A model generated the notes under the pieces. It had not been told where the DNA came from. It searched no databases and saw only the letters and a list, made by a program, of their open reading frames with translations. Below, in pieces: positions 46,445 to 54,825 of a DNA stretch of 64,000 bases; the first letter of the stretch is position 1; each line of letters opens with the position of its first letter. The translations under genes and the position numbers were made by a program. Source of the DNA: Pseudogulbenkiania sp. MAI-1 (GTDB lineage Bacteria > Pseudomonadota > Gammaproteobacteria > Burkholderiales > Chromobacteriaceae); contig NZ_AZUR01000001.1 in assembly GCF_000527175.1 (NCBI RefSeq), positions 3,621,001 through 3,685,000 of the forward strand, written 5' to 3'.

Positions 46445-47526
46445 ATTCGGCATTCTGGCAAGGAAAGCGGGTTTTCCTCACCGGGCATACCGGCTTCAAA
46501 GGCAGCTGGCTCTCGCTATGGCTCCAACACATGGGGGCAGAGGTAACCGGCTATGCATTGGCCCCCAACACCACACCCAGCTTGTTTGAAGAAGCCAGCG
46601 TGGCCGACAGCATGCATTCCATCCTGGGCGACGTGCGCGATCTTGCTGCACTCACTCAAGCCATGCAAAACAGCCGGCCGGATATCGTCATCCACATGGC
46701 TGCCCAGCCATTGGTTCGCTACTCCTACGCCAACCCGGTGGAAACCTATTCCACCAACGTGATGGGCGTGGTTCATCTGCTGGAGGCCGTTCGTGCCACC
46801 TCCTCAGTTCGCGCCGTCGTCAACGTCACCAGTGACAAGTGCTACGAAAATCGCGAATGGGTGTGGGGTTACCGCGAGAACGAAGCGATGGGCGGCTACG
46901 ACCCGTACAGCAACAGCAAAGGCTGCGCTGAACTCGTTACCAGTGCCTATCGCAACTCCTTTTTCAACCCGGCAGACTATGCTCGCCATGGAGTAGCGCT
47001 GGCCAGTGCCCGTGCCGGCAACGTGATTGGCGGGGGTGACTGGGCTGGTGACCGGCTGATTCCCGACATCATGCGCGCCATCGAGGCCGGCGAAGCAGTC
47101 ACCATCCGCAGCCCTCACGCCATCCGTCCTTGGCAACACGTGCTGGAGCCCATATCGGGTTATCTCACTCTGGCTGAAAAGCTTTATACCGAAGGTCCAG
47201 CCTATGCCGAAGGATGGAATTTCGGCCCTCAAGAGAGCGATGCCAAGCCAGTGGAGTGGATTGTCAAAACCCTTACCCAAGAGTGGGGCGACGGGGCCCG
47301 CTATGTCATCGACACCGCAGCGGCCAATCTCCATGAAGCACATTATCTTAAGCTCGACTGTGCCAAAGCTCACACCCATCTTGGCTGGCAACCGCGCTGG
47401 TCGCTCGCCACGACGTTGAAGCATATCTGCAGTTGGCACCAAGCCCACCGTTCTGGACAAGACATGCAGCAAGTTACGCTGCAGCAGATCGACGCCTACC
47501 AAGGCACCAACCAAACTAGTGAATGA
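46441..47526 (+). CDS. rfbG: CDP-glucose 4,6-dehydratase
   Basis: RfbG (361 aa) converts CDP-glucose to CDP-4-keto-6-deoxyglucose. The NAD-binding FLTGHTGFKGSWLSLWL, the active-site region VTSDKCYENREW and YSNSKGCAE, and SARAGNVIGGGDWAGDRL identify it. The ATG at 46441 overlaps the rfbF stop, which fixes the start. It is coupled to rfbH by a second ATGA overlap. Confidence 0.97.
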   Translation: MNSAFWQGKRVFLTGHTGFKGSWLSLWLQHMGAEVTGYALAPNTTPSLFEEASVADSMHSILGDVRDLAALTQAMQNSRPDIVIHMAAQPLVRYSYANPVETYSTNVMGVVHLLEAVRATSSVRAVVNVTSDKCYENREWVWGYRENEAMGGYDPYSNSKGCAELVTSAYRNSFFNPADYARHGVALASARAGNVIGGGDWAGDRLIPDIMRAIEAGEAVTIRSPHAIRPWQHVLEPISGYLTLAEKLYTEGPAYAEGWNFGPQESDAKPVEWIVKTLTQEWGDGARYVIDTAAANLHEAHYLKLDCAKAHTHLGWQPRWSLATTLKHICSWHQAHRSGQDMQQVTLQQIDAYQGTNQTSE

Positions 47527-48857
47527 TTGCGATGAACCAACAAGACAAAGCTCAACAACTCCGTCAGCAAATTGCCCAGCTCGTCGACGAATACGCCGCC
47601 ATTGCCATGGCTCCACGTAACTTCGAGCCTGGCAGGACCGTCATTCCGCCGTCGGGTAAAGTGATCGATGGCGCCGAACTGAAGAACATGGTTGAGGCCT
47701 CGCTGGATGGCTGGCTGACTACCGGCCGCTTCAACGACATGTTCGAGAAACGCCTGGCCGATTTCCTGGGTGTAAAACATCTGCTAACCACCAACTCTGG
47801 CTCGTCGGCCAACCTGCTCGCTTTCTCGGCACTGACCTCGCCCAAGCTGGGTGCCCGCGCCATCAAGAAAGGGGATGAAGTCATCGGTGTGGCGGCAGGC
47901 TTCCCCACCACCGTCAACCCCATCATCCAGTTCGGTGCCGTGCCGGTGTTTGTCGATGTGGACATCCCCACCTACAATATCAAGGCAGAGCTGATTGAGG
48001 CTGCCATTACCCCGAAAACCAAGGCCATCATGCTGGCCCACACCTTGGGTAACCCGTACAACCTGAAGGCCATCAAGGCGTTGTGCGAAAAATACAATCT
48101 CTGGCTGATTGAAGATTGTTGCGATGCGCTGGGCAGTACCTACGATGGCAAGCTCGCCGGCACCTTTGGCGACATCGGCACCCTGAGCTTCTATCCTGCC
48201 CACCACATCACCATGGGTGAAGGCGGTGCCGTATTCACCAACGACTCCGAACTGAAAAAAATCATCGAGTCCTTCCGCGACTGGGGCCGCGACTGTTACT
48301 GCGCGCCGGGTTGCGACAATACCTGCGGCAAGCGCTTTGGATGGCAGTTGGGCAGCCTGCCCGCTGGCTACGATCACAAGTACACCTACAGTCACTTGGG
48401 CTACAACCTCAAGATCACCGACATGCAGGCCGCCTGCGCACTGGCCCAGCTCGACAAACTGGAAGGCTTTATCCAAGCCCGCAAAGACAACTTTGCCTAT
48501 CTGACCGAGCGCCTGCAAAGTTGTACCGAGTTCCTGATCCTGCCGGAAGCGACCGAGAACAGCAGCCCGTCGTGGTTCGGTTTCCCGATTACCATCCGTC
48601 CCGACAGCGGCATCAGCCGTGTGGATGTGCTCAAGTACCTGGATGAACATCGCGTGGGCACCCGACTGCTGTTTGCCGGTAATCTCACCCGCCAACCTTA
48701 TATGGATGGCCAGGTATATCGTGTCAGCGGTGAATTGACCAATACCGATCTAATTATGAATAACACCTTCTGGATTGGTGTACACCCAGGCATGACTCGC
48801 GACATGCTCGACTTTGCCGTCGAAAAAATTGAAACAATTGTGGGCGCAAATTTCTAA
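47523..48857 (+). CDS. rfbH: CDP-4-keto-6-deoxyglucose 3-dehydrase (E1)
   Basis: RfbH/E1 (444 aa) is a PMP-dependent, [2Fe-2S]-containing dehydrase removing the C3 hydroxyl on the way to 3,6-dideoxyhexoses. The cluster ligands follow the E1 pattern C-x57-C-x1-C-x7-C exactly (C200, C258, C260, C268). The position that is Lys in related aminotransferases is His227 (SFYPAHHITMGEGG), the hallmark of E1. An ATG at 47532 is an alternative start; 47523 overlaps the rfbG stop. The E3 reductase that normally supplies electrons is not found in the window. Confidence 0.96.
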   Translation: MIAMNQQDKAQQLRQQIAQLVDEYAAIAMAPRNFEPGRTVIPPSGKVIDGAELKNMVEASLDGWLTTGRFNDMFEKRLADFLGVKHLLTTNSGSSANLLAFSALTSPKLGARAIKKGDEVIGVAAGFPTTVNPIIQFGAVPVFVDVDIPTYNIKAELIEAAITPKTKAIMLAHTLGNPYNLKAIKALCEKYNLWLIEDCCDALGSTYDGKLAGTFGDIGTLSFYPAHHITMGEGGAVFTNDSELKKIIESFRDWGRDCYCAPGCDNTCGKRFGWQLGSLPAGYDHKYTYSHLGYNLKITDMQAACALAQLDKLEGFIQARKDNFAYLTERLQSCTEFLILPEATENSSPSWFGFPITIRPDSGISRVDVLKYLDEHRVGTRLLFAGNLTRQPYMDGQVYRVSGELTNTDLIMNNTFWIGVHPGMTRDMLDFAVEKIETIVGANF

Positions 48858-48867
48858 GGAGAGCTTC

Positions 48868-50646
48868 ATGAATAAGAATGCATTGTCTATTTATAAAAAG
48901 GCTGTCACAGAGAATTTTAATTTCTTAAAGGATGCCAAAAACATTCAAGAAGCCTATCTGCGCGCCATTCCTCTTGCAGATATTGGGTTTTTGCTTCCTG
49001 TGTGCAAGGCACATAAGAACGACTTGGAATTAATCCGGAAGTTCACTGCTTGGCGCAACGAGAACGTACAAGTTTATCCGACGCAATTCATAGCGACAGA
49101 GGAAAGCACCAGCTCATGGCTGGACAAGCGCCTTCTTGCCGTCGAAGACCGTATGCTGTTTTTGGTCGCTGACATGCAAGGGAAAATCCTTGGGCATATA
49201 GGCTTTAATGGCTGCCACAACGAAGGCATGCTGTTCGAGATTGATAACGTCGTACGTGGCGTCGAGGGGAAAGAGAAAGGCATTTTCTCCGTAGCAATTA
49301 AAGCGCTGATGGAATGGGCACGGAAAACCATCAATGTTGAAGGCTTCTATCTCAGGGTAATGGCCGACAACCCACATGCCATCAATTTCTACAAAAAAAA
49401 TGGCTTTGAAGTAGAGCAACATATCCCTCTGGTAAAAGAGCAAAACGGAGATTTTGTTTCATATCGGGAAGCAATGCCTGGTGAGGGCAGTCAACAAGAG
49501 TTTGTTCGCATGGCATTCAAGCCGTCCACCCAGCACATCGGGGAAAAGCTTATCCTGACAGCCGGTCCATCCATTTCAGCCAAGGAGGCGGTGTACTCTT
49601 TTGATGCGGCACTGAATGGCTGGAACAACAACTGGTCAAAGTACCTCACAACTTTTGAGAAAAAATTTGCAGAGTACGTTGGCGTCAAATATGCCTTGGC
49701 TACCTCTAGCTGCACTGGCGCACTTCAGATCGCACTGATGGCTCTGGATGTCGGCCCAGGCGACGAAGTCATCGTGCCGGATCAGACTTGGGTAGCTACC
49801 GCCAATGCCGTTCGTTACACAGGGGCCATCCCCGTATTTGCAGATATCGAACTGGATACTTGGAATATAGATGCAAATTCCGTTGAAAGCCTGATTACAC
49901 CAAAGACAAAAGCTATTATGGCTGTCCATATGTATGGGCACCCAGCACGGATGAGCAATATCTTGGCCATTGCCAAGAAATACAACCTTAAAGTTGTCGA
50001 AGATGCAGCACCTGCCATTGGAGCGGAATGGCAAGGACAGCGCTGTGGTAGTTTCGGCGACTTTGCTGCTTTCAGCTTCCAAGGCGCGAAATTGATGGTT
50101 ACCGGTGAAGGCGGCATGCTTGTCACCAATGACGATGCCCTCTATCAGAAAGCATTGAAGATCTGGGATCAAGGCAGGAATCCTTCGCGGACATTCTGGA
50201 TCGATGCTGATGGTGTCAAGTTCAAGATGTCCAATATTCAAGCTGCTCTTGGATTGGGGCAACTTGAGCGCGTCGATGAACTGATCGAAATGAAGCGCAG
50301 GATTTTCTCTTGGTACCAGGAAGGGCTAGAGTCGGTACCTGGCATTACTCTCAACAAGGAAGTTGAGGGTGCAAAAAGCATTTACTGGATGAGTAGCTTA
50401 TTGCTGGACAAGGCTATGCCGATTAGTCGAGATCAATTAATGCAGCAATTGAAGGCAAGAAATGTCGATAGCCGACCAGTGTTCCCGGCAATCAGTCAGT
50501 ATCCAATCTGGCCACGCGCTCAGGAAGCGCAACCAAATGCATTGCATGTTGGTTCGCAAGCGATGAACTTGCCGAGCGGTGTTTGCTTAAGCAAAGACGA
50601 AGTCATGTACGCTTGCCAGCAAATAAAAGAGATTCTTAAGGGATAA
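48868..50646 (+). CDS. Fusion of GNAT N-acetyltransferase and DegT-type PLP aminotransferase
   Basis: A 592-residue two-domain enzyme. Residues about 30-218 form a GNAT acetyltransferase of the PseH/WecD-like kind (AWRNENVQVYPTQF, GHIGFNG, then VRGVEGKEKGIFSVAIKAL as the acetyl-CoA loop, and NPHAINFYKKNGFEV). Residues about 230-592 form a DegT/DnrJ/EryC1/StrS aminotransferase with VPDQTWVATANAV, VVEDAAPAIGA and the catalytic Lys408 in FQGAKLMVTGEGG. It should aminate a nucleotide-linked 4-keto (or 3-keto) sugar and acetylate the new amine. AAGGAG precedes the ATG at 48868, which excludes the longer frame. The candidate substrates are the RmlB or RfbG/RfbH products made by upstream genes. Base composition is AT-richer than in rfbF-H. 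Confidence 0.85.
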   Translation: MNKNALSIYKKAVTENFNFLKDAKNIQEAYLRAIPLADIGFLLPVCKAHKNDLELIRKFTAWRNENVQVYPTQFIATEESTSSWLDKRLLAVEDRMLFLVADMQGKILGHIGFNGCHNEGMLFEIDNVVRGVEGKEKGIFSVAIKALMEWARKTINVEGFYLRVMADNPHAINFYKKNGFEVEQHIPLVKEQNGDFVSYREAMPGEGSQQEFVRMAFKPSTQHIGEKLILTAGPSISAKEAVYSFDAALNGWNNNWSKYLTTFEKKFAEYVGVKYALATSSCTGALQIALMALDVGPGDEVIVPDQTWVATANAVRYTGAIPVFADIELDTWNIDANSVESLITPKTKAIMAVHMYGHPARMSNILAIAKKYNLKVVEDAAPAIGAEWQGQRCGSFGDFAAFSFQGAKLMVTGEGGMLVTNDDALYQKALKIWDQGRNPSRTFWIDADGVKFKMSNIQAALGLGQLERVDELIEMKRRIFSWYQEGLESVPGITLNKEVEGAKSIYWMSSLLLDKAMPISRDQLMQQLKARNVDSRPVFPAISQYPIWPRAQEAQPNALHVGSQAMNLPSGVCLSKDEVMYACQQIKEILKG

Positions 50647-50651
50647 ACAAG

Positions 50652-51464
50652 ATGGCTGATGCCCTTGCTTTTGCAAGGGCAGTGCGCTGCACTGCCCTGC
50701 AAATGGTACACAATGCCAAAGCGTCTCATATTGGAAGCGCATTATCGATAGCGGACATATTGGCCGTCCTTTACCACAGCCATCTCAACTGCGACCCTGA
50801 TGCCCCAAATGCTCAAAATAGAGATCGCCTTATTCTGAGCAAAGGCCATGCCTGTGTTGCCGTATACGCTGCATTAGCAGAAAAAGGATTTATATCCAAG
50901 GCTGCTGTTGATAGCTATGGCCAAGATTTTTCTGACTTGATGAACCATATCAGTCACAAAGTTCCAGGTGTCGAATTTTCAACAGGCTCGCTTGGTCATG
51001 GGCTCCCATTTGGGGTAGGAAAAGCCTTAGCTGCAAAAAAATTGAAGAAGACATGGCGCACCTTTGTGCTGCTTGGCGATGGCGAAATGGATGAGGGTAG
51101 CAACTGGGAAGCCTTGATGTTTGCTGCACACCATAAGCTGGACAATCTTGTTGCAATCATTGACTTCAACAACTTGCAAAGCCTGACCACTATCGAAAAC
51201 ACACTTGCTCTAGAACCACTGGCAGATAAATTAAGCGCATTTGGCTGCTCAGTCATTGAGATCGATGGCCATGACCATCGAGCGCTTCATGAGGCTTTTG
51301 CAAAACTGCCGGCAGAAATGGGGAAACCCACTGCCATTATTGCTCGCACAATCAAGGGGAAAGGCGTCAGCTTCATGGAAAACAGTGTCGACTGGCATTA
51401 TAGAAGCCCTAACAAAGAGCAACTAGAACAAGCCTTACGCGAATTGGAGATGGTTCATGCGTAA
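50652..51464 (+). CDS. Transketolase, N-terminal (ThDP-binding) subunit
   Basis: A 270-residue half-transketolase. It has the substrate His region NAKASHIGSALSIADIL, SKGHACVAVYAALAEKG, and the ThDP-binding motif GDGEMDEGSNWEA...NN with the second Asn pair in IDFNNLQ. The C-terminal half is encoded by the next gene, which starts 8 bases before this one stops. The ribosome site AAGGGA precedes the ATG. Split transketolases in polysaccharide operons are usually thought to build unusual sugars; feeding sedoheptulose 7-phosphate to GmhA is another option. See findings. Confidence 0.9.
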   Translation: MADALAFARAVRCTALQMVHNAKASHIGSALSIADILAVLYHSHLNCDPDAPNAQNRDRLILSKGHACVAVYAALAEKGFISKAAVDSYGQDFSDLMNHISHKVPGVEFSTGSLGHGLPFGVGKALAAKKLKKTWRTFVLLGDGEMDEGSNWEALMFAAHHKLDNLVAIIDFNNLQSLTTIENTLALEPLADKLSAFGCSVIEIDGHDHRALHEAFAKLPAEMGKPTAIIARTIKGKGVSFMENSVDWHYRSPNKEQLEQALRELEMVHA

Positions 51465-52332
51465 TGCTTTCATTGACGAATTAGTCACTTTAGCTGAGCA
51501 GCGGGAAAATATTGCATTAATTGTTGGCGACCTAGGTTATTCGGTAATAGAACCATTTGCAGACCGATTCCCAGATCGTTTTATTAATGCCGGGATTGCA
51601 GAGCAAAACATGATGGGGCTGGCGGCAGGAATGGCCTCGGAAGGTTATCATGTTTTCATCTACAGCATTGCCAACTTCCCGACCTTTCGCTGCGCTGAGC
51701 AGATCAGGAACGACGTCGACTACCACAACTTGCCGGTAACAATTGTGGCCGTAGGTGGTGGCCTCGCTTATGGCAATCTAGGCTATTCGCATCATGCTGT
51801 CCAAGACTATGGACTCATGCGCTTGATGCCGAATATGACCATTGCTGCCCCTGGCGATCCTATGGAAGTGCGGGCATGCATGCGCTATCTGGTGGATAAC
51901 CCTGGCCCTTCTTATCTGCGCTTGGCCAAGGCAGGTGAAGCATGCTTGCATGCCACTGTACCTGAAGTTGAGCCGGGTAAATGGCTTGAGATAGTTAAAG
52001 GGCGCAAAGGAAAGACATTATTGACGACTGGGGCCCCTTTAGCCATAGCACAATCCTGGTTGCGACAAGGGCTCTACGATGGCCATTCCCTCCACTCCAT
52101 GCCTCTTTGGGGGATGCAAAGTAAAACCCGACAGGTTGAGCAACTGGCGGCATGGGATGAGGTCATCACGGTAGAGGACCACATTGTTGATGGTGGCTTT
52201 GGCAGTTGGCTGGCAGAAACAGCCACGATGGGGCGCGTCCAAACCCAGATCGAAATAAGGGCACTGTCTGACAGTATCTTTGGCAAAGTAGCAAGCCAGG
52301 CAACATTAAACAGGATTGGCGGACTGGGGTGA
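51457..52332 (+). CDS. Transketolase, C-terminal (pyrimidine-binding) subunit
   Basis: A 291-residue partner of the previous gene. It has the transketolase pyrimidine-domain motif INAGIAEQNMMGLAAGMASEG, in which the Glu activates ThDP, and a C-terminal transketolase_C domain (EDHIVDGGFGSWLAE). The start at 51457 overlaps the N-terminal subunit by 8 bases, pointing to equimolar synthesis. Its stop overlaps the wzx start (GTGA). Similar in layout to split transketolases and to DXS-like or pyruvate dehydrogenase E1-beta subunits, but the motifs favour transketolase. Confidence 0.9.
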   Translation: MRNAFIDELVTLAEQRENIALIVGDLGYSVIEPFADRFPDRFINAGIAEQNMMGLAAGMASEGYHVFIYSIANFPTFRCAEQIRNDVDYHNLPVTIVAVGGGLAYGNLGYSHHAVQDYGLMRLMPNMTIAAPGDPMEVRACMRYLVDNPGPSYLRLAKAGEACLHATVPEVEPGKWLEIVKGRKGKTLLTTGAPLAIAQSWLRQGLYDGHSLHSMPLWGMQSKTRQVEQLAAWDEVITVEDHIVDGGFGSWLAETATMGRVQTQIEIRALSDSIFGKVASQATLNRIGGLG

Positions 52333-53735
52333 TCAAGCGTCTTTTCCACCGCATGGGCATCGACCGGGCAGTATTTCTCACTCTCTTTTCCAGAGGGTGG
52401 GTAGTACTGTCAGGCTTGGTGAGTATTTATTTTGTCGGCCGCTTCCTCACTCCTGCAGAGCAAGGATATTACTATACGTTCAACAGTCTTATCGCACTGC
52501 AAATTTTCGTTGAGCTTGGCCTAAATTATGCCATCATCCAGTTTGCCAGCCATGAAATGGCACATTTGACATGGCAAACAAATTACACGATCAATGGAAG
52601 CCCTTTGGCGAAAAGGCGCTTGCAATCATTGCTGCAATTCTCGCTTGTTTGGTTTGGAGTCGCCGCGGCACTGATGATTGCAGTGCTTTTACCTATAGGC
52701 CTGGTATTTTTTCACCAAAATAATGCTAGCCAAGAAGTTCCGAATAACGTCACAGTTGCCTGGACATTACTAGTTATTTTCGCTGCCCTCAACTTGCTGC
52801 TGACATCAACAGTTGCTCTGCTGGAAGGTTGTGGCCATGTCGCACAGGTCGCTGGCTTAAGACTGCGACAAGCAGTGATTACTGGCATATCGATCTGGCT
52901 GATATTGAGCATGCAAGGTGGTCTGTTCGCGTTATCCGCCAGTAGCGCTGCCAGCACTTTAGTTGTCTCTGCCTGGCTATGGAAACGCTACCGAGCTTTC
53001 CTGAAAGATCTGCTGTGTCACCCTACTGACCTCCCTCCCATGAATTGGCGCAAGGAAATTTGGCCATTTCATTGGCGCATCGCCGTCAGCTGGATGAGTG
53101 GTTACTTCATTACGCAGCTCTTCAACCCATTGATATTCCATTTCAGTGGGCCTGTTGCGGCAGGTCAAATGGGAATGAGCCTGCAAGTTATTGGCGCAAT
53201 AAATGCAACAGCCCTTGCGTGGATTTCTACCAAAGCCCCATCCTATGGGCAACTAGTTGCAAGAAAAAAGGAAATCGAGCTAGACCAGGCCTTCAAACGC
53301 GACCTGCTCCAGTCTTCCGTCTTTTTGCTAGTATGTTTTTTGGGTTTCCTGATATCACTTCTCATATTGGGCAAGTATTTCCCGAATGTCACCAACAGGC
53401 TATTACCATATAAATTGCTTTTATTAATGGCAATCACCGGGGCGCTCTCACATATCACTTCTGCCGAGGCAGTCTATCTGCGCGCCCATAAAGAAGAGCC
53501 TTTCTTCATACTCTCCATCATCCATGGAGCTACCATATTGTCAAGCTCATTTGCGCTAATCCCGACGATGGGCCTGCCTGGCGCCGTTTACGCACAAATA
53601 ATTGCCATAATTGGTGTGACATTTATCGGTGGAAATTACATTTACCTTAAAAGACGAAATTCATTCTTTTCGGTAGAGGGCTGCAGCCAAAATCAAAAGA
53701 ACAGAATTTCTCAGAAAAATATTGAATCTCATTAA
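52329..53735 (+). CDS. wzx: Polysaccharide flippase Wzx
   Basis: A 468-residue inner-membrane protein with about twelve hydrophobic helices, of the MATE-like PST/Wzx exporter family. It would flip undecaprenyl-linked repeat units to the periplasm. It begins with GTG at 52329 (MIKRLFHRMGIDRAVFL) overlapping the transketolase stop. Typical first-helix motif FSRGWVVLSGLVSIYFVGRFLTPAEQGYYYTF. Wzx sequences diverge strongly, so identity rests on topology, family look and place beside wzy. Base composition is AT-rich. Confidence 0.88.
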   Translation: MIKRLFHRMGIDRAVFLTLFSRGWVVLSGLVSIYFVGRFLTPAEQGYYYTFNSLIALQIFVELGLNYAIIQFASHEMAHLTWQTNYTINGSPLAKRRLQSLLQFSLVWFGVAAALMIAVLLPIGLVFFHQNNASQEVPNNVTVAWTLLVIFAALNLLLTSTVALLEGCGHVAQVAGLRLRQAVITGISIWLILSMQGGLFALSASSAASTLVVSAWLWKRYRAFLKDLLCHPTDLPPMNWRKEIWPFHWRIAVSWMSGYFITQLFNPLIFHFSGPVAAGQMGMSLQVIGAINATALAWISTKAPSYGQLVARKKEIELDQAFKRDLLQSSVFLLVCFLGFLISLLILGKYFPNVTNRLLPYKLLLLMAITGALSHITSAEAVYLRAHKEEPFFILSIIHGATILSSSFALIPTMGLPGAVYAQIIAIIGVTFIGGNYIYLKRRNSFFSVEGCSQNQKNRISQKNIESH

Positions 53736-53748
53736 AGCCACCTAAAGC

Positions 53749-54738
53749 ATGGAAGACAATAAAGAAATCGCATTCTGCATTCCGACCTATAATCGGGCCG
53801 ATGTACTGAAAGAGTCCATCCCAGCCCTTATAGACATTGTAAAAGAGTGGCAAATCCCCATCTATATTTGTGACAATAAATCGACAGACAATACGGCAGA
53901 AGTCATTCAGCAACTCATGCGCGAATACAGCGCGCTGTACTACTTCTCCAATGAAGAAAACATAGGCCCAGAAAACAATACGGTTAGGGTACTCGGCTTA
54001 CCGGATACAAAATACAGATGGCTACTCGGTGATCATTACAAAATAAAAGACAGGGCTACATTTCGATCTGTATACGAAAAAATCACATCCGAGGAGTCCT
54101 ACGACTTTATCGTGGTAAATGCGGAGAATCGGGTACAAGACATCCCATCACAAACTTACACCAACAAAGAATCTGTAATTATCGATCTTGGCTGGCATAT
54201 GACGATGCTCTCCACCCTCATTTACCATAAAGAATCGCTCAAAAAAATGGACTTTGATCGATTCGAAGGAACCCGTTTTTCACAAACATTCTCAATACTG
54301 GAATATATAAGCAAAGCCCCATTTCGCATTTACTGGCACGCTCAAGACGTCATCCATTCCTATGCCACACAGACCAGCTCGACATGGCTAAAAAATACCT
54401 GTGAAATTTTCATAAAAAACTGGTATTACGGCGTGATGTCCCTATCACCACAATATGACATTGATGCAAAAAAAATCTGCATAAGAAAACACTCAGACTA
54501 TTCAAATCTTTTTAATATAAAAAGCATACTATTATTCAGCGCTCTTGGCGGGGCACGCTTCGGCGCAATACAAAAATACATCTCAATATTGCCTGACACA
54601 ATAGGCATTAGGAAAACAGCAATTCTATTGGGCATCTCCCTTATCCCAAGACCAATACTTAACATCTTGTATTTAACATACAAGAGCGCCAAATCCTTGA
54701 AGAACAAAAAAACACATATTTTACCAAACGCAAGTTAA
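53749..54738 (+). CDS. Family 2 glycosyltransferase
   Basis: A 329-residue GT-A fold enzyme. The N-terminal domain reads IAFCIPTYNRADVLKESIPAL, then ICDNKSTDNTAEVI and WLLGDHYKI, where the usual GDDD is reduced to Gly-Asp-His. The remaining protein is Lys/Ile/Asn-rich. It probably transfers one sugar of the repeat unit; donor and linkage are not predictable. It starts 13 bases after wzx. Strong use of AAA and ATA codons marks it as foreign to the GC-rich genome. Confidence 0.8.
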   Translation: MEDNKEIAFCIPTYNRADVLKESIPALIDIVKEWQIPIYICDNKSTDNTAEVIQQLMREYSALYYFSNEENIGPENNTVRVLGLPDTKYRWLLGDHYKIKDRATFRSVYEKITSEESYDFIVVNAENRVQDIPSQTYTNKESVIIDLGWHMTMLSTLIYHKESLKKMDFDRFEGTRFSQTFSILEYISKAPFRIYWHAQDVIHSYATQTSSTWLKNTCEIFIKNWYYGVMSLSPQYDIDAKKICIRKHSDYSNLFNIKSILLFSALGGARFGAIQKYISILPDTIGIRKTAILLGISLIPRPILNILYLTYKSAKSLKNKKTHILPNAS

Positions 54739-54825
54739 TTTTCGCCACCACACCCAGATTACTTCCCCAACCAAATGCGATGCATTTAACACCAACCGAG
54801 CAGATCACTGATCAAAATTGTAAAA

